From assembly GCF_000769075.1 (NCBI RefSeq), contig NZ_JRFC01000014.1, forward strand, positions 188,023-252,022: a stretch of DNA of 64,000 nucleotides. The letters run 5' to 3'. The translations under genes were made by a program, and so were the position numbers. Positions within the stretch are counted from its first letter, which is position 1; each line of letters opens with the position of its first letter. The notes below the pieces were generated by a model that saw nothing but the letters and a program-made list of their open reading frames with translations, was not told the origin of the DNA and did no database searches. Shown here piece after piece: positions 16,928 through 26,424 of the stretch. The stretch comes from Porphyromonas sp. COT-290 OH3588. Its GTDB lineage: Bacteria; Bacteroidota; Bacteroidia; Bacteroidales; Porphyromonadaceae.

Positions 16928-19900
16928 ATGAATACAAAAATCGCAAAGAATACAATGAAAATCAACTCCTTGAGATGCACGACACTGCTCGTCCTCCTGC
17001 TCTCGATATGGGGCTGTACTGCCGAGGATCGTGAGGCCATACTCAGCGACAATGAGGCAGCAGCAACCGCCTCTACGGAGCCCGTATTAATCTCTGTGAC
17101 TACCAATGCCAAGCAGGAGGTAGATGCACTGATGCTCTCACTCGACATTGACCTTGAGGGGGAGGATCTGAGAGCCAATAAATACGAAGAAGACGAAGCT
17201 ACAACGACTCTGAAAAAGTCAGACGTTCGAGCTGAAGAAACGGCCCACTGCATCATCAGGAAAAAGGGCGATCGCTCGGCGACGATCTATGCCGACATCA
17301 CTTGGAAAGGACGCAGTGGCAATCGGCTCAAGCTAGAGAAAGTGCGCCTCCCCTCGGATAAAAAAATAGACCGTGCAGGTCAGTGGTACATAACCGCAAT
17401 CATCGGAGGTAAGAGCTTCGACCTCAGTAACGGACAGCTACGAATGGGAGAGGCTGGCTCGGAGCCGACTTCTCTGCCAGCAGACGGTAGCCTTGATGCC
17501 CCCTATATCTTAGCTTGGACAAGGCTAGAGCTACCTGCCAACAGCCAGACAGCCTTGATCCCAGCGGCGGCTCGCTTCCGCCCCCACGGGACGATCCTTA
17601 GGTTGCAGTTCAATAGCGATATGGCTCAAGACTACAAGGCTATAGGGCTCAAGATATCGACCAATGCTTGGCGAGATACAGGAGTATTCGACCCCATGGC
17701 TATCGAGGACGACGCCCTCGATTCGCCCAATCAGCTCCCTCAGTGGCGTGCAGATGTCACCAATACCGATATCGTGGAGCGGAGGTTCACACTTGCCCCA
17801 GCAGGAGCCTCTACGAACCATAGCCTCGTCTTACCCGCAGGAGCTGGCTGGTCGCCAGAGCGCACGATCTACACTTGGGGTATGCCTACCAATGTAGAGC
17901 AGCCCAACCTAAGCACCAAGATAGAGCTAGAGGTAGAGGCGCTGGAGACCCCACAAGCAGGCGAAATCAATGTCGCCCAGCATGTCGTTACCTACGACAA
18001 GCAGAGGCATCGCCCTCTGAAAATCGGGAGCACCTACAAGCTAAGCAATATCTTGACGAGCGGTCTGATCATCTCAGAGGTCTTCTACGACTATGCTCGA
18101 GAGGAGAACCCCAGCCAGCCACAGAACCGCAACAACTACTCTATCGTCGAGATCTACAACCCCACCACTAGCCCCATAGACCTAGCCGAGTATGCGCTAG
18201 CTAGGGCTATCAACAGCTACTCGGAGGGCTATACCTTCTATGTAGCCAATACCCCTAGAGGACAGAACAACCCCAACACAGCTCTACTACTACCCTTATC
18301 GATCATCTCGGGAGATGCACCCAACAAAGTGCCATTTGGAGGCAATGTAGGTCAAAACTACCCTCGCATGGGCGAGTACGAGGGGGCGTGGTTTCATCGT
18401 TTCTTAGGTAGCCGATCCACAATCCTAGAGCCGGGGAAGACAGTACTCATAGCAGGCCCGGGTTACGCCAAAACACGCAAGAGCCCCAAGAGTAGCATCG
18501 ATGCTTTTGACCGTGCCGTACAGCAAGGCACCCTCCCTGCAACCCTATTTGCAGGGAATAACACCAGCGACCCTAAGTATAGGTCTCTCAAACAAGCCGT
18601 GCAGGATCTAGAAGATGCACAAGCCACCAATCCAAGAGCTGGCGGACAGATCGACTCCGCCTTCAGCAGAGGATATACCCAAGCCTTCGTAGCAGCCGAC
18701 AATGGTATCACACACGAGGGTGGCAATAGATGGCCAGCCGTCCTAGACCTAGCACCCACCGATGGTCTTGTTTTGGTTAGATACAACTCAGACAATCGCT
18801 CGCCCGAGGTAGTAGATGCGGCCGTCCCCGTCCTACAAGGACGAGCAGTAGCTTCGTCCTTCAATCAGCTTCGCTCAACGAGCCTCAACCAAGGCCTCGA
18901 GTTGGAAGATCATATCCAAGACCTCGATGCCGATAGCGACTTGCCTTACTCACTAGTACGCTCTAGAGGCTACAACTTCTCTACCGCACAGATGATTACC
19001 AAGGTGGGTGCTTGGCACTTTGAGCGTAGCGAGAACGGTGGGCGCAAGTCGCTCGGCTCTAGAAACTATGTAGCCGGACGCTCCCCATACGCCTCAACTT
19101 GGGCTGGCTACACCCAGCTCAACAACCCCAAGAACCTCCCCTTCTGGCGAGAGGTATCAGGAGTGAACATCGTACCAGAGCGAGGCTGGAGTAGCACCTC
19201 CGAGGCACAAGCAAATGGGGTGTATAATGACGGATTCGATCGCAAGCAGTCGGCCATCAAGCAGCAGAACAAGATCAAGGTTGCCCGAGCCAAAGCCTCT
19301 TCTGAGCATGCGCACAGCAAGATACCCAATGCAATAGACGGCAACACCAATGGAACTACAGATGCCACCATCTATCATTCTCGCTGGGGACGAAATGATT
19401 TGCCAATTGAGCTAGATTTCATCTTTGAGCAGACCGAGCAAGTCGGCTCGATTACTTACTATCCTCGTCAGGGAGGTAATGACAATGGCAACTTCCAAGA
19501 GGTAGAGATCTTGTACTCAAACGATGGGCAGAACTACACTTCGCTGCAGAGGCACACCTTCAACGGGACGAAAGCTATGCAAGAGCTTGCACTCAAACAG
19601 GTAGTTACCGCTGGAGCTATCCGCATCAAGGTCCTGTCGGGTGTGGGTGGCTATGCTTCGGCCTCAGAGGTAGAGTTCTACCGCTCGGGCTATAATCCTA
19701 GAGCGTATGAGCAGCTAATGGCAGATCTATTCTCCGACAAGGCTTGTACTGTGCTGCGCCCCAACCTCTCACGAGAGCAGATCCTCCAGCACTCCGACCC
19801 ATTCCTCAAGGATATCGCCCTGCGGATGTACGACAGGAAGTATCCTAGAGAGTTCCGCATCGACGACTTCGAGGCCTACCCAGACCCTTGGATACAAGCC

Positions 19901-21454
19901 AACGAGCTCAAGACTTACCCACATTCTGTACATGACAACCCCACGGGTATAGCAGTGAAGAAGGACGAAGTGCTAGTCGTTTTCGTCGGGGATACGCATG
20001 GGCACTCTGGTCTACAACTTAGGATTCAGAACTTGGATAAGCCCAATAGCGACGGCTTCGGTGGAGCTATGTATCCGCTCAAGGAAGGCTTCAATGCAAT
20101 CAAGGTTAGAGAGAAGGGGCTGATCTACGTCAATTATCTGACCAGCACAATGCAGGCTCTTAGCACAGCCAAACCCATCACTATCCACTTCGCCACGGGT
20201 ACAGTCAATGGCTACTTCGACAGCCAGAGGGAGAGCCACCGTGGGCGTTGGCTAGAGCTACTCAGCAGAGCTACGGACCGCTACTTCGACATCATCGGAG
20301 CTCACGCACATATGACCTATGAGACTAGAGTGTTCCGTGGTCTGACCCCAGATGGTAAGGCACTCGCAGACGTGGCAGATAAGATCGTCGTGGCTGAGAT
20401 GGAGCATCTAGGGCTCTACAAATACGACCGAGTACGTAAGAATAGATCTTATATGCATGTGATGTATCATGCCTTTATGTATGCAACGCATTACCATACA
20501 GCCTACGTCCACACTACGATGGAGACGCTAGCAAGCGCACAGAAAATGGAGAGTGCTTGGGGCCCCTACCACGAGATTGGACACACCAATCAGACGCAAG
20601 GCCTCAAGTGGAAGGGTATGACCGAGTGTACGGTCAATATCTTCTCCTTCTATGTGATGTACAATGTCTTCAAGAAACAGACACGTATGATCAATGAGAA
20701 CCGCTACCACGAGGCTTGGAATGGACTATTAAGGCGCAATATCAAATCCCTAAGTGACCAAGAGCCCAATAAGGTTGTGCCCAGTGATAGCCATGCCTCC
20801 AAGACGACCAATGTCTTCGGCAAGCTAGTACCATTCGTACAGCTAGAGCTCTACTTCGGCAACGTGTTAGGCAAGACACCCGCCATACAGACCTCCGACA
20901 AGGGAGGCTTCTATCCAGACCTCTACGAGTACCTCCGTGTCCATGCGACAAACGATGCTACCAAGAGAGCACCGGGCTACGAGCAGAGTGAGTTTGCCCT
21001 CATCGCCTCCAAGGTAGCGGGCTATGACCTGACGGACTTCTTCGACAAGTGGGGCTTCCTCACTCCTGTCGATATGGAGATTGATGATTATGGCAAGGGT
21101 AGGCTCACTGTGACAGAGCAGAGAGGCCAAGAGGTGCGAGAGCAGATCAAGGCGCTCCGTAAGCCTAAGCTCAACGTAGCCCTAGAGTATATTACGGAGA
21201 ACAATCTAGATTTGTACCGCAATCCTCAGCCCATGACGGTCGGCACGATTATCCGCAACAATCGTCAGATCTCCACACAGGGCTTCTCTCGTGTCGTAGC
21301 ATACGAGGTGGCGGATGCTGCCGGAGAGATCCTACACATCGAGTACGGCGACAAGACTTCGTGGACGCTCCCCGCAAGCATAACTTGGACAGCCAGTCAT
21401 CGTATCATCGCTGTTGATGCGACAGGCAAACGCACCCGCCTAAGCGTTAGCTAG
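16928..21454 (+). CDS. M60-type (enhancin-like) metallopeptidase lipoprotein with lamin-tail and F5/8C domains
   Basis: A 1508-residue surface lipoprotein. The signal is TTLLVLLLSIWGC; the start could also be the ATG at 16955, which gives a more usual signal. Domains in order: a beta-rich N-terminal region (about 60-370); a lamin-tail/DUF4876-like domain from about 377 (LIISEVFYDY and SIVEIYNPTTSPIDLAEYAL); a discoidin/F5/8C-type domain at about 786-920 (KIPNAIDGNTNG, PIELDFIFEQTEQVGSITYY); and an M60 peptidase domain with zinc motif HEIGH at 1215-1219 and the second glutamate at about 1233 (MTEC). M60 enzymes cleave O-glycosylated mucins, so the protein probably binds and degrades host glycoprotein outside the cell. 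A perfect terminator follows. Confidence 0.88.
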   Translation: MNTKIAKNTMKINSLRCTTLLVLLLSIWGCTAEDREAILSDNEAAATASTEPVLISVTTNAKQEVDALMLSLDIDLEGEDLRANKYEEDEATTTLKKSDVRAEETAHCIIRKKGDRSATIYADITWKGRSGNRLKLEKVRLPSDKKIDRAGQWYITAIIGGKSFDLSNGQLRMGEAGSEPTSLPADGSLDAPYILAWTRLELPANSQTALIPAAARFRPHGTILRLQFNSDMAQDYKAIGLKISTNAWRDTGVFDPMAIEDDALDSPNQLPQWRADVTNTDIVERRFTLAPAGASTNHSLVLPAGAGWSPERTIYTWGMPTNVEQPNLSTKIELEVEALETPQAGEINVAQHVVTYDKQRHRPLKIGSTYKLSNILTSGLIISEVFYDYAREENPSQPQNRNNYSIVEIYNPTTSPIDLAEYALARAINSYSEGYTFYVANTPRGQNNPNTALLLPLSIISGDAPNKVPFGGNVGQNYPRMGEYEGAWFHRFLGSRSTILEPGKTVLIAGPGYAKTRKSPKSSIDAFDRAVQQGTLPATLFAGNNTSDPKYRSLKQAVQDLEDAQATNPRAGGQIDSAFSRGYTQAFVAADNGITHEGGNRWPAVLDLAPTDGLVLVRYNSDNRSPEVVDAAVPVLQGRAVASSFNQLRSTSLNQGLELEDHIQDLDADSDLPYSLVRSRGYNFSTAQMITKVGAWHFERSENGGRKSLGSRNYVAGRSPYASTWAGYTQLNNPKNLPFWREVSGVNIVPERGWSSTSEAQANGVYNDGFDRKQSAIKQQNKIKVARAKASSEHAHSKIPNAIDGNTNGTTDATIYHSRWGRNDLPIELDFIFEQTEQVGSITYYPRQGGNDNGNFQEVEILYSNDGQNYTSLQRHTFNGTKAMQELALKQVVTAGAIRIKVLSGVGGYASASEVEFYRSGYNPRAYEQLMADLFSDKACTVLRPNLSREQILQHSDPFLKDIALRMYDRKYPREFRIDDFEAYPDPWIQANELKTYPHSVHDNPTGIAVKKDEVLVVFVGDTHGHSGLQLRIQNLDKPNSDGFGGAMYPLKEGFNAIKVREKGLIYVNYLTSTMQALSTAKPITIHFATGTVNGYFDSQRESHRGRWLELLSRATDRYFDIIGAHAHMTYETRVFRGLTPDGKALADVADKIVVAEMEHLGLYKYDRVRKNRSYMHVMYHAFMYATHYHTAYVHTTMETLASAQKMESAWGPYHEIGHTNQTQGLKWKGMTECTVNIFSFYVMYNVFKKQTRMINENRYHEAWNGLLRRNIKSLSDQEPNKVVPSDSHASKTTNVFGKLVPFVQLELYFGNVLGKTPAIQTSDKGGFYPDLYEYLRVHATNDATKRAPGYEQSEFALIASKVAGYDLTDFFDKWGFLTPVDMEIDDYGKGRLTVTEQRGQEVREQIKALRKPKLNVALEYITENNLDLYRNPQPMTVGTIIRNNRQISTQGFSRVVAYEVADAAGEILHIEYGDKTSWTLPASITWTASHRIIAVDATGKRTRLSVS

Positions 21455-21463
21455 ACTTAAACG

Positions 21464-21505
21464 CAAGCGGGGCAGCACCGAATGTAATCGGTGCTGCCCC
21501 GCTTG
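21464..21505. terminator. bidirectional terminator
   Basis: A perfect 18-bp stem (CAAGCGGGGCAGCACCGA and complement) with loop atgtaa lies between the convergent ends of the M60 peptidase gene and the oxoacid oxidoreductase beta gene. Confidence 0.9.
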
Positions 21506-21522
21506 GCTTATATTCTATTGAG

Positions 21523-22539
21523 CTACTTAACCTCCCAATAAGAATCGGTCAGTAGAAGCTCCTCAAGTGTGCGTTGAGACTTCTTGGCTTGTACATCGGC
21601 AATCTGCTGGTGCACGGCTTTTTCGTAAGAGATATCCTGCACATCACGGATCACACCAAGAGCAATAGGTAGCTCACCACCCATCATCGCCAGCATATTG
21701 TGCATCGTCACGTCTGGTTCGTGCGCGTCGTGTACAAGTACATCGTCGATCGTGTAGCCATCTTCGCCTATTGTAACGGCCTTTAGCTTAAGCCCGTCGA
21801 GCACGAGTCCCTTGTTCCTATCTTTACCAAAGATCATCTTCTCGCCATGCTGGAGCATGATCGTACGGTCATCTCGTACGTCCTTCATGGCATAGGAGCG
21901 ATGAATACCATCGTTGAAGATCACACAATTGACCAGCACCTCCACCACTGATGCACCTTCGTGCTTAGCACTCTCCTGCATACAGTACTGTAGATTTTTC
22001 ATATCAACATCAATAGCTCTGGCGAAGAACTTTCCTCGTGCTCCCAAGCAAAGCTCGGCTGGAATGAAAGGGTCCTCAACCGTACCGTAGGGAGAGCTCT
22101 TGGAGATAAAACCTCTGTCGCTCGTAGGTGAGTACTGCCCCTTCGTCAAGCCGTAGATGCGGTTGTTGAAAAGAATGATATTCAGATTGACATTACGACG
22201 GATCGCATGAATAAAGTGATTACCACCGATAGCCAAGCTGTCACCATCACCCGAGATAACCCAAACGCTTAGGTCGGGATTGGCAGTCTTGACGCCCGTG
22301 GCAATAGCCGCTGCACGGCCATGGATCGTATGGAAGCCATACGTATTCATATAGTAAGGCAAGCGGGACGAACAGCCAATACCCGAGATAACCGCTGTCC
22401 TATGAGTAGGAATACCGACCTCAGCCATCGCCTTGTGTAGTACCGCCAACACTGCGTGGTCACCGCAACCGGGACACCAGCGTACGTACTGATCGCTCTT
22501 GAAATCTTTTGCTTCTAGCTTACACATATTCGTATCCAT
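21523..22539 (-). CDS. korB: 2-oxoacid:ferredoxin oxidoreductase beta subunit (thiamine-diphosphate subunit)
   Basis: A 338-residue beta subunit. The cluster/TPP-binding start is VRWCPGCGDHAVLAVLHKAM, followed by SGIGCSSRLPYYMNTYGFH; the thiamine-diphosphate/Mg motif is GDGDSLAIGGNHFIHAIRRN. An internal ATG four codons in (MCKLEAKD) is a possible alternative start. It works with the fused alpha subunit encoded 4 bp upstream on the transcript to decarboxylate a 2-oxoacid, reduce ferredoxin and form acyl-CoA. This two-subunit type is distinct from the multi-subunit one at the left edge. Substrate not determined. Confidence 0.92.
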   Translation of the reverse strand: MDTNMCKLEAKDFKSDQYVRWCPGCGDHAVLAVLHKAMAEVGIPTHRTAVISGIGCSSRLPYYMNTYGFHTIHGRAAAIATGVKTANPDLSVWVISGDGDSLAIGGNHFIHAIRRNVNLNIILFNNRIYGLTKGQYSPTSDRGFISKSSPYGTVEDPFIPAELCLGARGKFFARAIDVDMKNLQYCMQESAKHEGASVVEVLVNCVIFNDGIHRSYAMKDVRDDRTIMLQHGEKMIFGKDRNKGLVLDGLKLKAVTIGEDGYTIDDVLVHDAHEPDVTMHNMLAMMGGELPIALGVIRDVQDISYEKAVHQQIADVQAKKSQRTLEELLLTDSYWEVK

Positions 22540-22543
22540 GGTT

Positions 22544-24400
22544 TTATTGCTCTATGATTTTGGTGAATGCCTCGGTCAGCTCAGCCACTGTGAAGGGCTG
22601 ACCAGTAATGCGATTGTACTGCAATGGGCAGAAACCGGGTAGCAAACCTCTCAAATAGCTAGCAAATTGCCCCGTATTCTGCTCCGCTATGACCACACGC
22701 TTGTAGCGTCGTAGCACTTCCTCGGCATTGCTGGGCAGAGGGTTGATGAAAGCGAAGTGAGCCAGTGCTATCTTGTGGCCTACTGCTCTCATCTCCTGCA
22801 TTGTTTCGTAGAGGTGCCCGTAGGTACCACCCCACCCAACGATGAGTAGCTCGGCATCAAGGTCTCCCTCTACCTCCAGCTGTGGTATCTTATCGGCGAT
22901 CTTGGCGACTTTCTCTGCACGGGTGCGAACCATCAATTCGTGGTTATCGGCATCTGTGCTGATCGCACTAGTATGGTAATCCTTCTCTAGGCCGCCAAGA
23001 CGATGTTCGTAGCCCTCCATTCCGGGTTTGGCCCAATAGCGCACCTGAGTCTCGGAGTTACGCTCATACGGGCGCCATCTTTTGTCTGTTTCGGGGCGAA
23101 GATCTACTGTGTGTTGCTTGATCTCTGGTAGGTCGTGCATCTGAGGGATGCGCCACGCAGACGAACCATTGGCGATGAACGAGTCCGTCAATAGAATAAC
23201 GGGCGTCATGTGCTCTAGTGCAATCTTAGCTGCCCAATAGGCAGAGTAGAAGCAATCGCTAGGAGTAGTGGCCGCAATAACCGGCATAGGGCTCTCACCG
23301 TTGCGTCCGTAGAGCGCCTGCATAAGGTCCGTCTGTTCGCTCTTGGTAGGCATACCCGTTGAGGGTCCTGCACGCTGCACATCGACGATGACTAGCGGGA
23401 TCTCGGCGATAACGGATAGTCCCATAGCTTCACCCTTGAGGGCTAGACCCGGACCCGAAGTTGTCGTTACCGCTAGATCACCTGCAAACGAAGCTCCGAT
23501 AGCGGTACAGATACCTGCAATTTCGTCCTCGGCCTGCACTGTCTTGACACCAAGTGCCTTGTGTTTGGCTAGCTCATGTAGGATATCTGTAGCAGGGGTA
23601 ATGGGATAGCTCCCGAGGAATAGCTCTAGGCCTGCACGTTCGGCTGCCGCAATCAGACCATAGGCCGTAGCCTTATTACCATTAATATCTAGGTAGCGCC
23701 CGGGCTTGGGTTGCTGATTTTCCACTCGATAGACGGTGGTGGAGGCGTGTGTGTTGGCTCCGAAGTTGAAGCCGTCGTGTAGTGCTTTGATGTTGGCGTT
23801 GCGTAGATCGGGTTTCTTGCCAAACTTGCGGTCGAGAAACTCCTCTGCATGCTCAAGAGGACGATCGAAGAGCCAGCAGATAAGCCCTAGCGCAAACATA
23901 TTCTTGCATCGTACGGCGCTCTTGTTGTCAAGACCAAACTCCTTGAGGCCGTCCTTGACCATCGAAGTAATGGGGGCAGCGATGACTTGCTGTGTGGTCA
24001 GCCCTAGCTCGGTGAATGGATCGTCGGTAGAGAACTCAGCTTTCTTTAGGTCGCCTGCACCAAAGGAGTCATTGTCGATGATGATGACTGACTCACGCTT
24101 GAGGTGCTTCTTGTTTACCTTGAGTGCTGCGGGATTCATCGCCACCAGCACATCCGCACTATCCCCAGGAGCACGCACGCTCTCTGAACCGATGTGCACC
24201 TGATAGCCAGATACACCGCTAAGTGTCCCTTGGGGAGCACGAATTTCGGCAGGAAAGTCTGGGAAGGTAGAGATGGTGTTGCCTAACATGGCCGAGAGAT
24301 CTGAGAAGATCGTCCCTGTGAGCTGCATTCCGTCTCCAGAGTCACCAGAGAATCGAATGACAACGTCTTTCAAAGTTTTGACTGTCACTTGTCCGTCCAT
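22544..24400 (-). CDS. korA: 2-oxoacid:ferredoxin oxidoreductase alpha subunit (fused gamma-alpha)
   Basis: A 618-residue fusion. Residues 1-200 are a gamma domain (VIRFSGDSGDGMQLTGTIFSD, FPAEIRAPQGTLSG). From about residue 220 comes the alpha, pyrimidine-binding domain (GLELFLGSYPITPATDILHE, QAEDEIAGICTAIGASFAGD, TTTSGPGLALKGE). This fusion is normal in two-subunit KorAB enzymes of anaerobes. It is first in a two-gene operon with korB and has a well-formed promoter at 24483-24514, which leaves a leader of about 75 bases. Confidence 0.93.
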   Translation of the reverse strand: MDGQVTVKTLKDVVIRFSGDSGDGMQLTGTIFSDLSAMLGNTISTFPDFPAEIRAPQGTLSGVSGYQVHIGSESVRAPGDSADVLVAMNPAALKVNKKHLKRESVIIIDNDSFGAGDLKKAEFSTDDPFTELGLTTQQVIAAPITSMVKDGLKEFGLDNKSAVRCKNMFALGLICWLFDRPLEHAEEFLDRKFGKKPDLRNANIKALHDGFNFGANTHASTTVYRVENQQPKPGRYLDINGNKATAYGLIAAAERAGLELFLGSYPITPATDILHELAKHKALGVKTVQAEDEIAGICTAIGASFAGDLAVTTTSGPGLALKGEAMGLSVIAEIPLVIVDVQRAGPSTGMPTKSEQTDLMQALYGRNGESPMPVIAATTPSDCFYSAYWAAKIALEHMTPVILLTDSFIANGSSAWRIPQMHDLPEIKQHTVDLRPETDKRWRPYERNSETQVRYWAKPGMEGYEHRLGGLEKDYHTSAISTDADNHELMVRTRAEKVAKIADKIPQLEVEGDLDAELLIVGWGGTYGHLYETMQEMRAVGHKIALAHFAFINPLPSNAEEVLRRYKRVVIAEQNTGQFASYLRGLLPGFCPLQYNRITGQPFTVAELTEAFTKIIEQ

Positions 24401-24482
24401 AACTTCTTAATTTAAACTTGTCGTTTAAGTGCCTACATAGCTATTGAGCCAGCAGAGCAATGTACTTTACATAACTACGATG

Positions 24483-24514
24483 CAAAGCTATGTATTTACA
24501 TATACCTAGACAAA
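24483..24514 (-). promoter_or_regulatory. promoter of korA-korB
   Basis: On the minus strand TTTG (24511-24514), a 20-bp spacer and TAGCTTTG (24483-24490) match the Bacteroidetes -33/-7 consensus exactly. It is one of the best matches in the window. Confidence 0.8.
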
Positions 24515-24684
24515 TATTTTCACAACAAAATTCATAAATCAGATCACTCTCTCAAGGGGTTAATAAATATCCATCTCAATATCCACAGAGAGGGGTCGCA
24601 GATATAAAGATTATTGGGCCGATTGAAGCTGATGAAGACTGATAATATGGCGAAGGGAGGAGGACAACTTACCTACATATATAA
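24515..24684. other. intergenic stretch with no recognised gene
   Basis: AT-rich spacer between the korAB promoter and the exoA terminator. I see no open frame with protein character and no copy of the dispersed repeat. Confidence 0.5.
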
Positions 24685-24723
24685 ATAGGTTGTGCTCGGG
24701 CTTAACACTCGAGCACAACCTAT
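24685..24723 (-). terminator. terminator after exoA
   Basis: A 14-bp perfect stem (ATAGGTTGTGCTCG and complement) with a 12-base loop starts 18 bp after the exoA stop on the minus strand. Confidence 0.8.
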
Positions 24724-24740
24724 CATAGCAGCATGATACA

Positions 24741-25493
24741 TTAACCCAGCACCACCTCTACGGGGCAATGGTCGGAGCCAAAGACGTCTGCGTGGATCTT
24801 GGCGGAAGACAAGCTCGACTTGAGCCGGTCGGAAACAAGGAAGTAGTCGATACGCCAGCCTGCGTTCTTCTCTCTAGCCTTGAAGCGGTAGGACCACCAC
24901 GAATAGGCCCCCTCTAGATCGGGGTAGAAATGGCGGAATGTATCGACAAAACCAGCATCTAGAAGCGTCTGAAACTTCTCACGCTCCTCGTCGGTAAAGC
25001 CTGCATTGCGCCTATTGGTCTTGGGGTTCTTTAGGTCGATCTCCTTATGTGCCACGTTGAGATCGCCACAGAGAATAACGGGCTTGTGCCGATCTAAATT
25101 CGTAATATGCTGGCGAAAAGCATCGTCCCAAGTCATACGATAGTCTAGGCGACGTAGCTCATCCTGAGAATTGGGTGTATAGACCGTAACGAGGTAGAAG
25201 TCTGGCATCTCCAGAGTAATGACACGTCCCTCTTGGTCATGCTCCTCGACACCCAAGCCATAGGCGACCGATAGAGGCTCATGTTTGGTATAGATGGCCG
25301 TACCAGAATAACCTTTTTTCTCGGCATAGCTCCAGTAGCTCCTATAGCCCTCGATCTCGGCATCGAGCTGCCCCTGCTGCATTTTGGTTTCTTGTAGGCA
25401 GAAGAAGTCGGCATCGAGCTCCTGCATAATTAGGGGGAAGCCTTTGTCGAAGCAAGCCCTAAGGCCATTGACATTCCACGATATAAATTTCAT
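24741..25493 (-). CDS. xth: exodeoxyribonuclease III / AP endonuclease
   Basis: A 250-residue member of the ExoIII family of the EEP nuclease fold. Motifs in order: [15 protein letters not shown] at the start, [23 protein letters not shown] with the catalytic Asp and Asn, and the terminal [11 protein letters not shown] with the catalytic His. It repairs abasic sites and trims 3' ends in DNA. The ATG at 25493 is chosen because the conserved MKFISWN begins there; an in-frame ATG seven codons upstream also exists. It is the last gene of the pyrE unit, about 26 bp after the Rieske-like gene, and is followed by a terminator. Confidence 0.94.
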   Translation of the reverse strand: MKFISWNVNGLRACFDKGFPLIMQELDADFFCLQETKMQQGQLDAEIEGYRSYWSYAEKKGYSGTAIYTKHEPLSVAYGLGVEEHDQEGRVITLEMPDFYLVTVYTPNSQDELRRLDYRMTWDDAFRQHITNLDRHKPVILCGDLNVAHKEIDLKNPKTNRRNAGFTDEEREKFQTLLDAGFVDTFRHFYPDLEGAYSWWSYRFKAREKNAGWRIDYFLVSDRLKSSLSSAKIHADVFGSDHCPVEVVLG

Positions 25494-25519
25494 TGCTTTA
25501 CGTTCGATATTCATTAGTG

Positions 25520-25984
25520 TTAGTTCACAACCCGAACCACTCGGGTGCTACTTATATACTGAGTTCTATAAGGTCGAAGAGGGCTGCGCGAAGGTCCCGA
25601 TATAGGCGCACCGCTCCCCGAGAGCACATCATACTGGCTCCCACACTCGGGGCAGCGCACCTGCAAGTCGTCCTGCACAAGTTGGACGCTCGGCGACATC
25701 TCGTAGGGACAAGCCAAATCGTAGGCAAAGAATGCCTCCTCCGTGAGTGAGCGAACCACCAATACCCCAGCGAAACCTAAGCGATCATGAGCCAGTCTGG
25801 CCTGCGTGATGCGCTCCATCCCCCCCGGCGAGAGCAGACTTGTATGGCTCTGCAAGGGGAGCTCTAGCCACACTGGTAGGCTTGGCGTAGTAGGCGCTAG
25901 CCTATCGCCACAAGCACAAAGGATGCCGAGGAGCATCAGCCCATACAGCACCCTTTGCATCAGTCTTTTGCTCGGCACAAGCAT
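25520..25984 (-). CDS. Rieske-fold-like lipoprotein
   Basis: A 154-residue lipoprotein with signal [14 protein letters not shown]. The C-terminal half has the shape of a Rieske domain: [11 protein letters not shown], then [17 protein letters not shown] and a terminal RPYR. In true Rieske proteins the two motifs are CxH and CxxH; here they are C-P-Y-E and C-x-x-C, so binding of an ordinary [2Fe-2S] Rieske cluster is unlikely. Similar degenerate lipoproteins are seen in Bacteroidetes; their role is unknown. I use the ATG at 25984; a GTG one codon upstream overlaps the preceding TAG. Co-transcribed with the SRPBCC gene. Confidence 0.68.
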   Translation of the reverse strand: MLVPSKRLMQRVLYGLMLLGILCACGDRLAPTTPSLPVWLELPLQSHTSLLSPGGMERITQARLAHDRLGFAGVLVVRSLTEEAFFAYDLACPYEMSPSVQLVQDDLQVRCPECGSQYDVLSGSGAPISGPSRSPLRPYRTQYISSTRVVRVVN

Positions 25985-25986
25985 CA

Positions 25987-26412
25987 CTAGCGATAGGGAA
26001 CGGCAGCCATCATATCGGCCATTCTCTCTACCCCGTCTTGTAGCTTCCCGCCGATCATTTTTTTCATCAAGAAGTTCAGCTCCGTCCTTAGAGTCAGCCT
26101 AAGCCGAGTATCCTCTGGGGCAGCCTCTAGGAGCTGTACCCAAAGGGTAATGGGGACGGGCGACTGCTCGGCCTCGAGCTTGATAGTCTTATCTGGCTCT
26201 CGCTCCACAACCTTGAGTGTGAGTCTACCAGCTCCCGAGATCACGAAGGCACAAGAGTCTTGGTCTATTGCCTCGATCTGTATTTTGCTCGCCTCGGGGT
26301 GCTGCTTGAGAGCCTCGCCTATGCGAGATAGCCCAGTCAAGTCGCTCAGAGTCGCATAGACACGATGCCTACTGGCGGCGATGCTTTTGATATTACTAAC
26401 GTAGTCTGCCAT
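25987..26412 (-). CDS. SRPBCC (START/polyketide cyclase-like) domain protein
   Basis: A 141-residue cytoplasmic protein with the helix-grip pattern of SRPBCC domains: an N-terminal strand and helix (YVSNIKSIAASRHRVYATLSD), a central beta-sheet (CAFVISGAGRLTLKVVERE, ITLWVQLLEA, TRLRLTLRTEL) and a long C-terminal helix (KMIGGKLQDGVERMADMMA). The fold binds hydrophobic ligands, but the ligand is unknown. It sits 12 bp after pyrE and directly before the Rieske-like lipoprotein gene. The adjacency gives no clear functional link. Confidence 0.75.
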   Translation of the reverse strand: MADYVSNIKSIAASRHRVYATLSDLTGLSRIGEALKQHPEASKIQIEAIDQDSCAFVISGAGRLTLKVVEREPDKTIKLEAEQSPVPITLWVQLLEAAPEDTRLRLTLRTELNFLMKKMIGGKLQDGVERMADMMAAVPYR

Positions 26413-26424
26413 AAGTTCTGTCGG

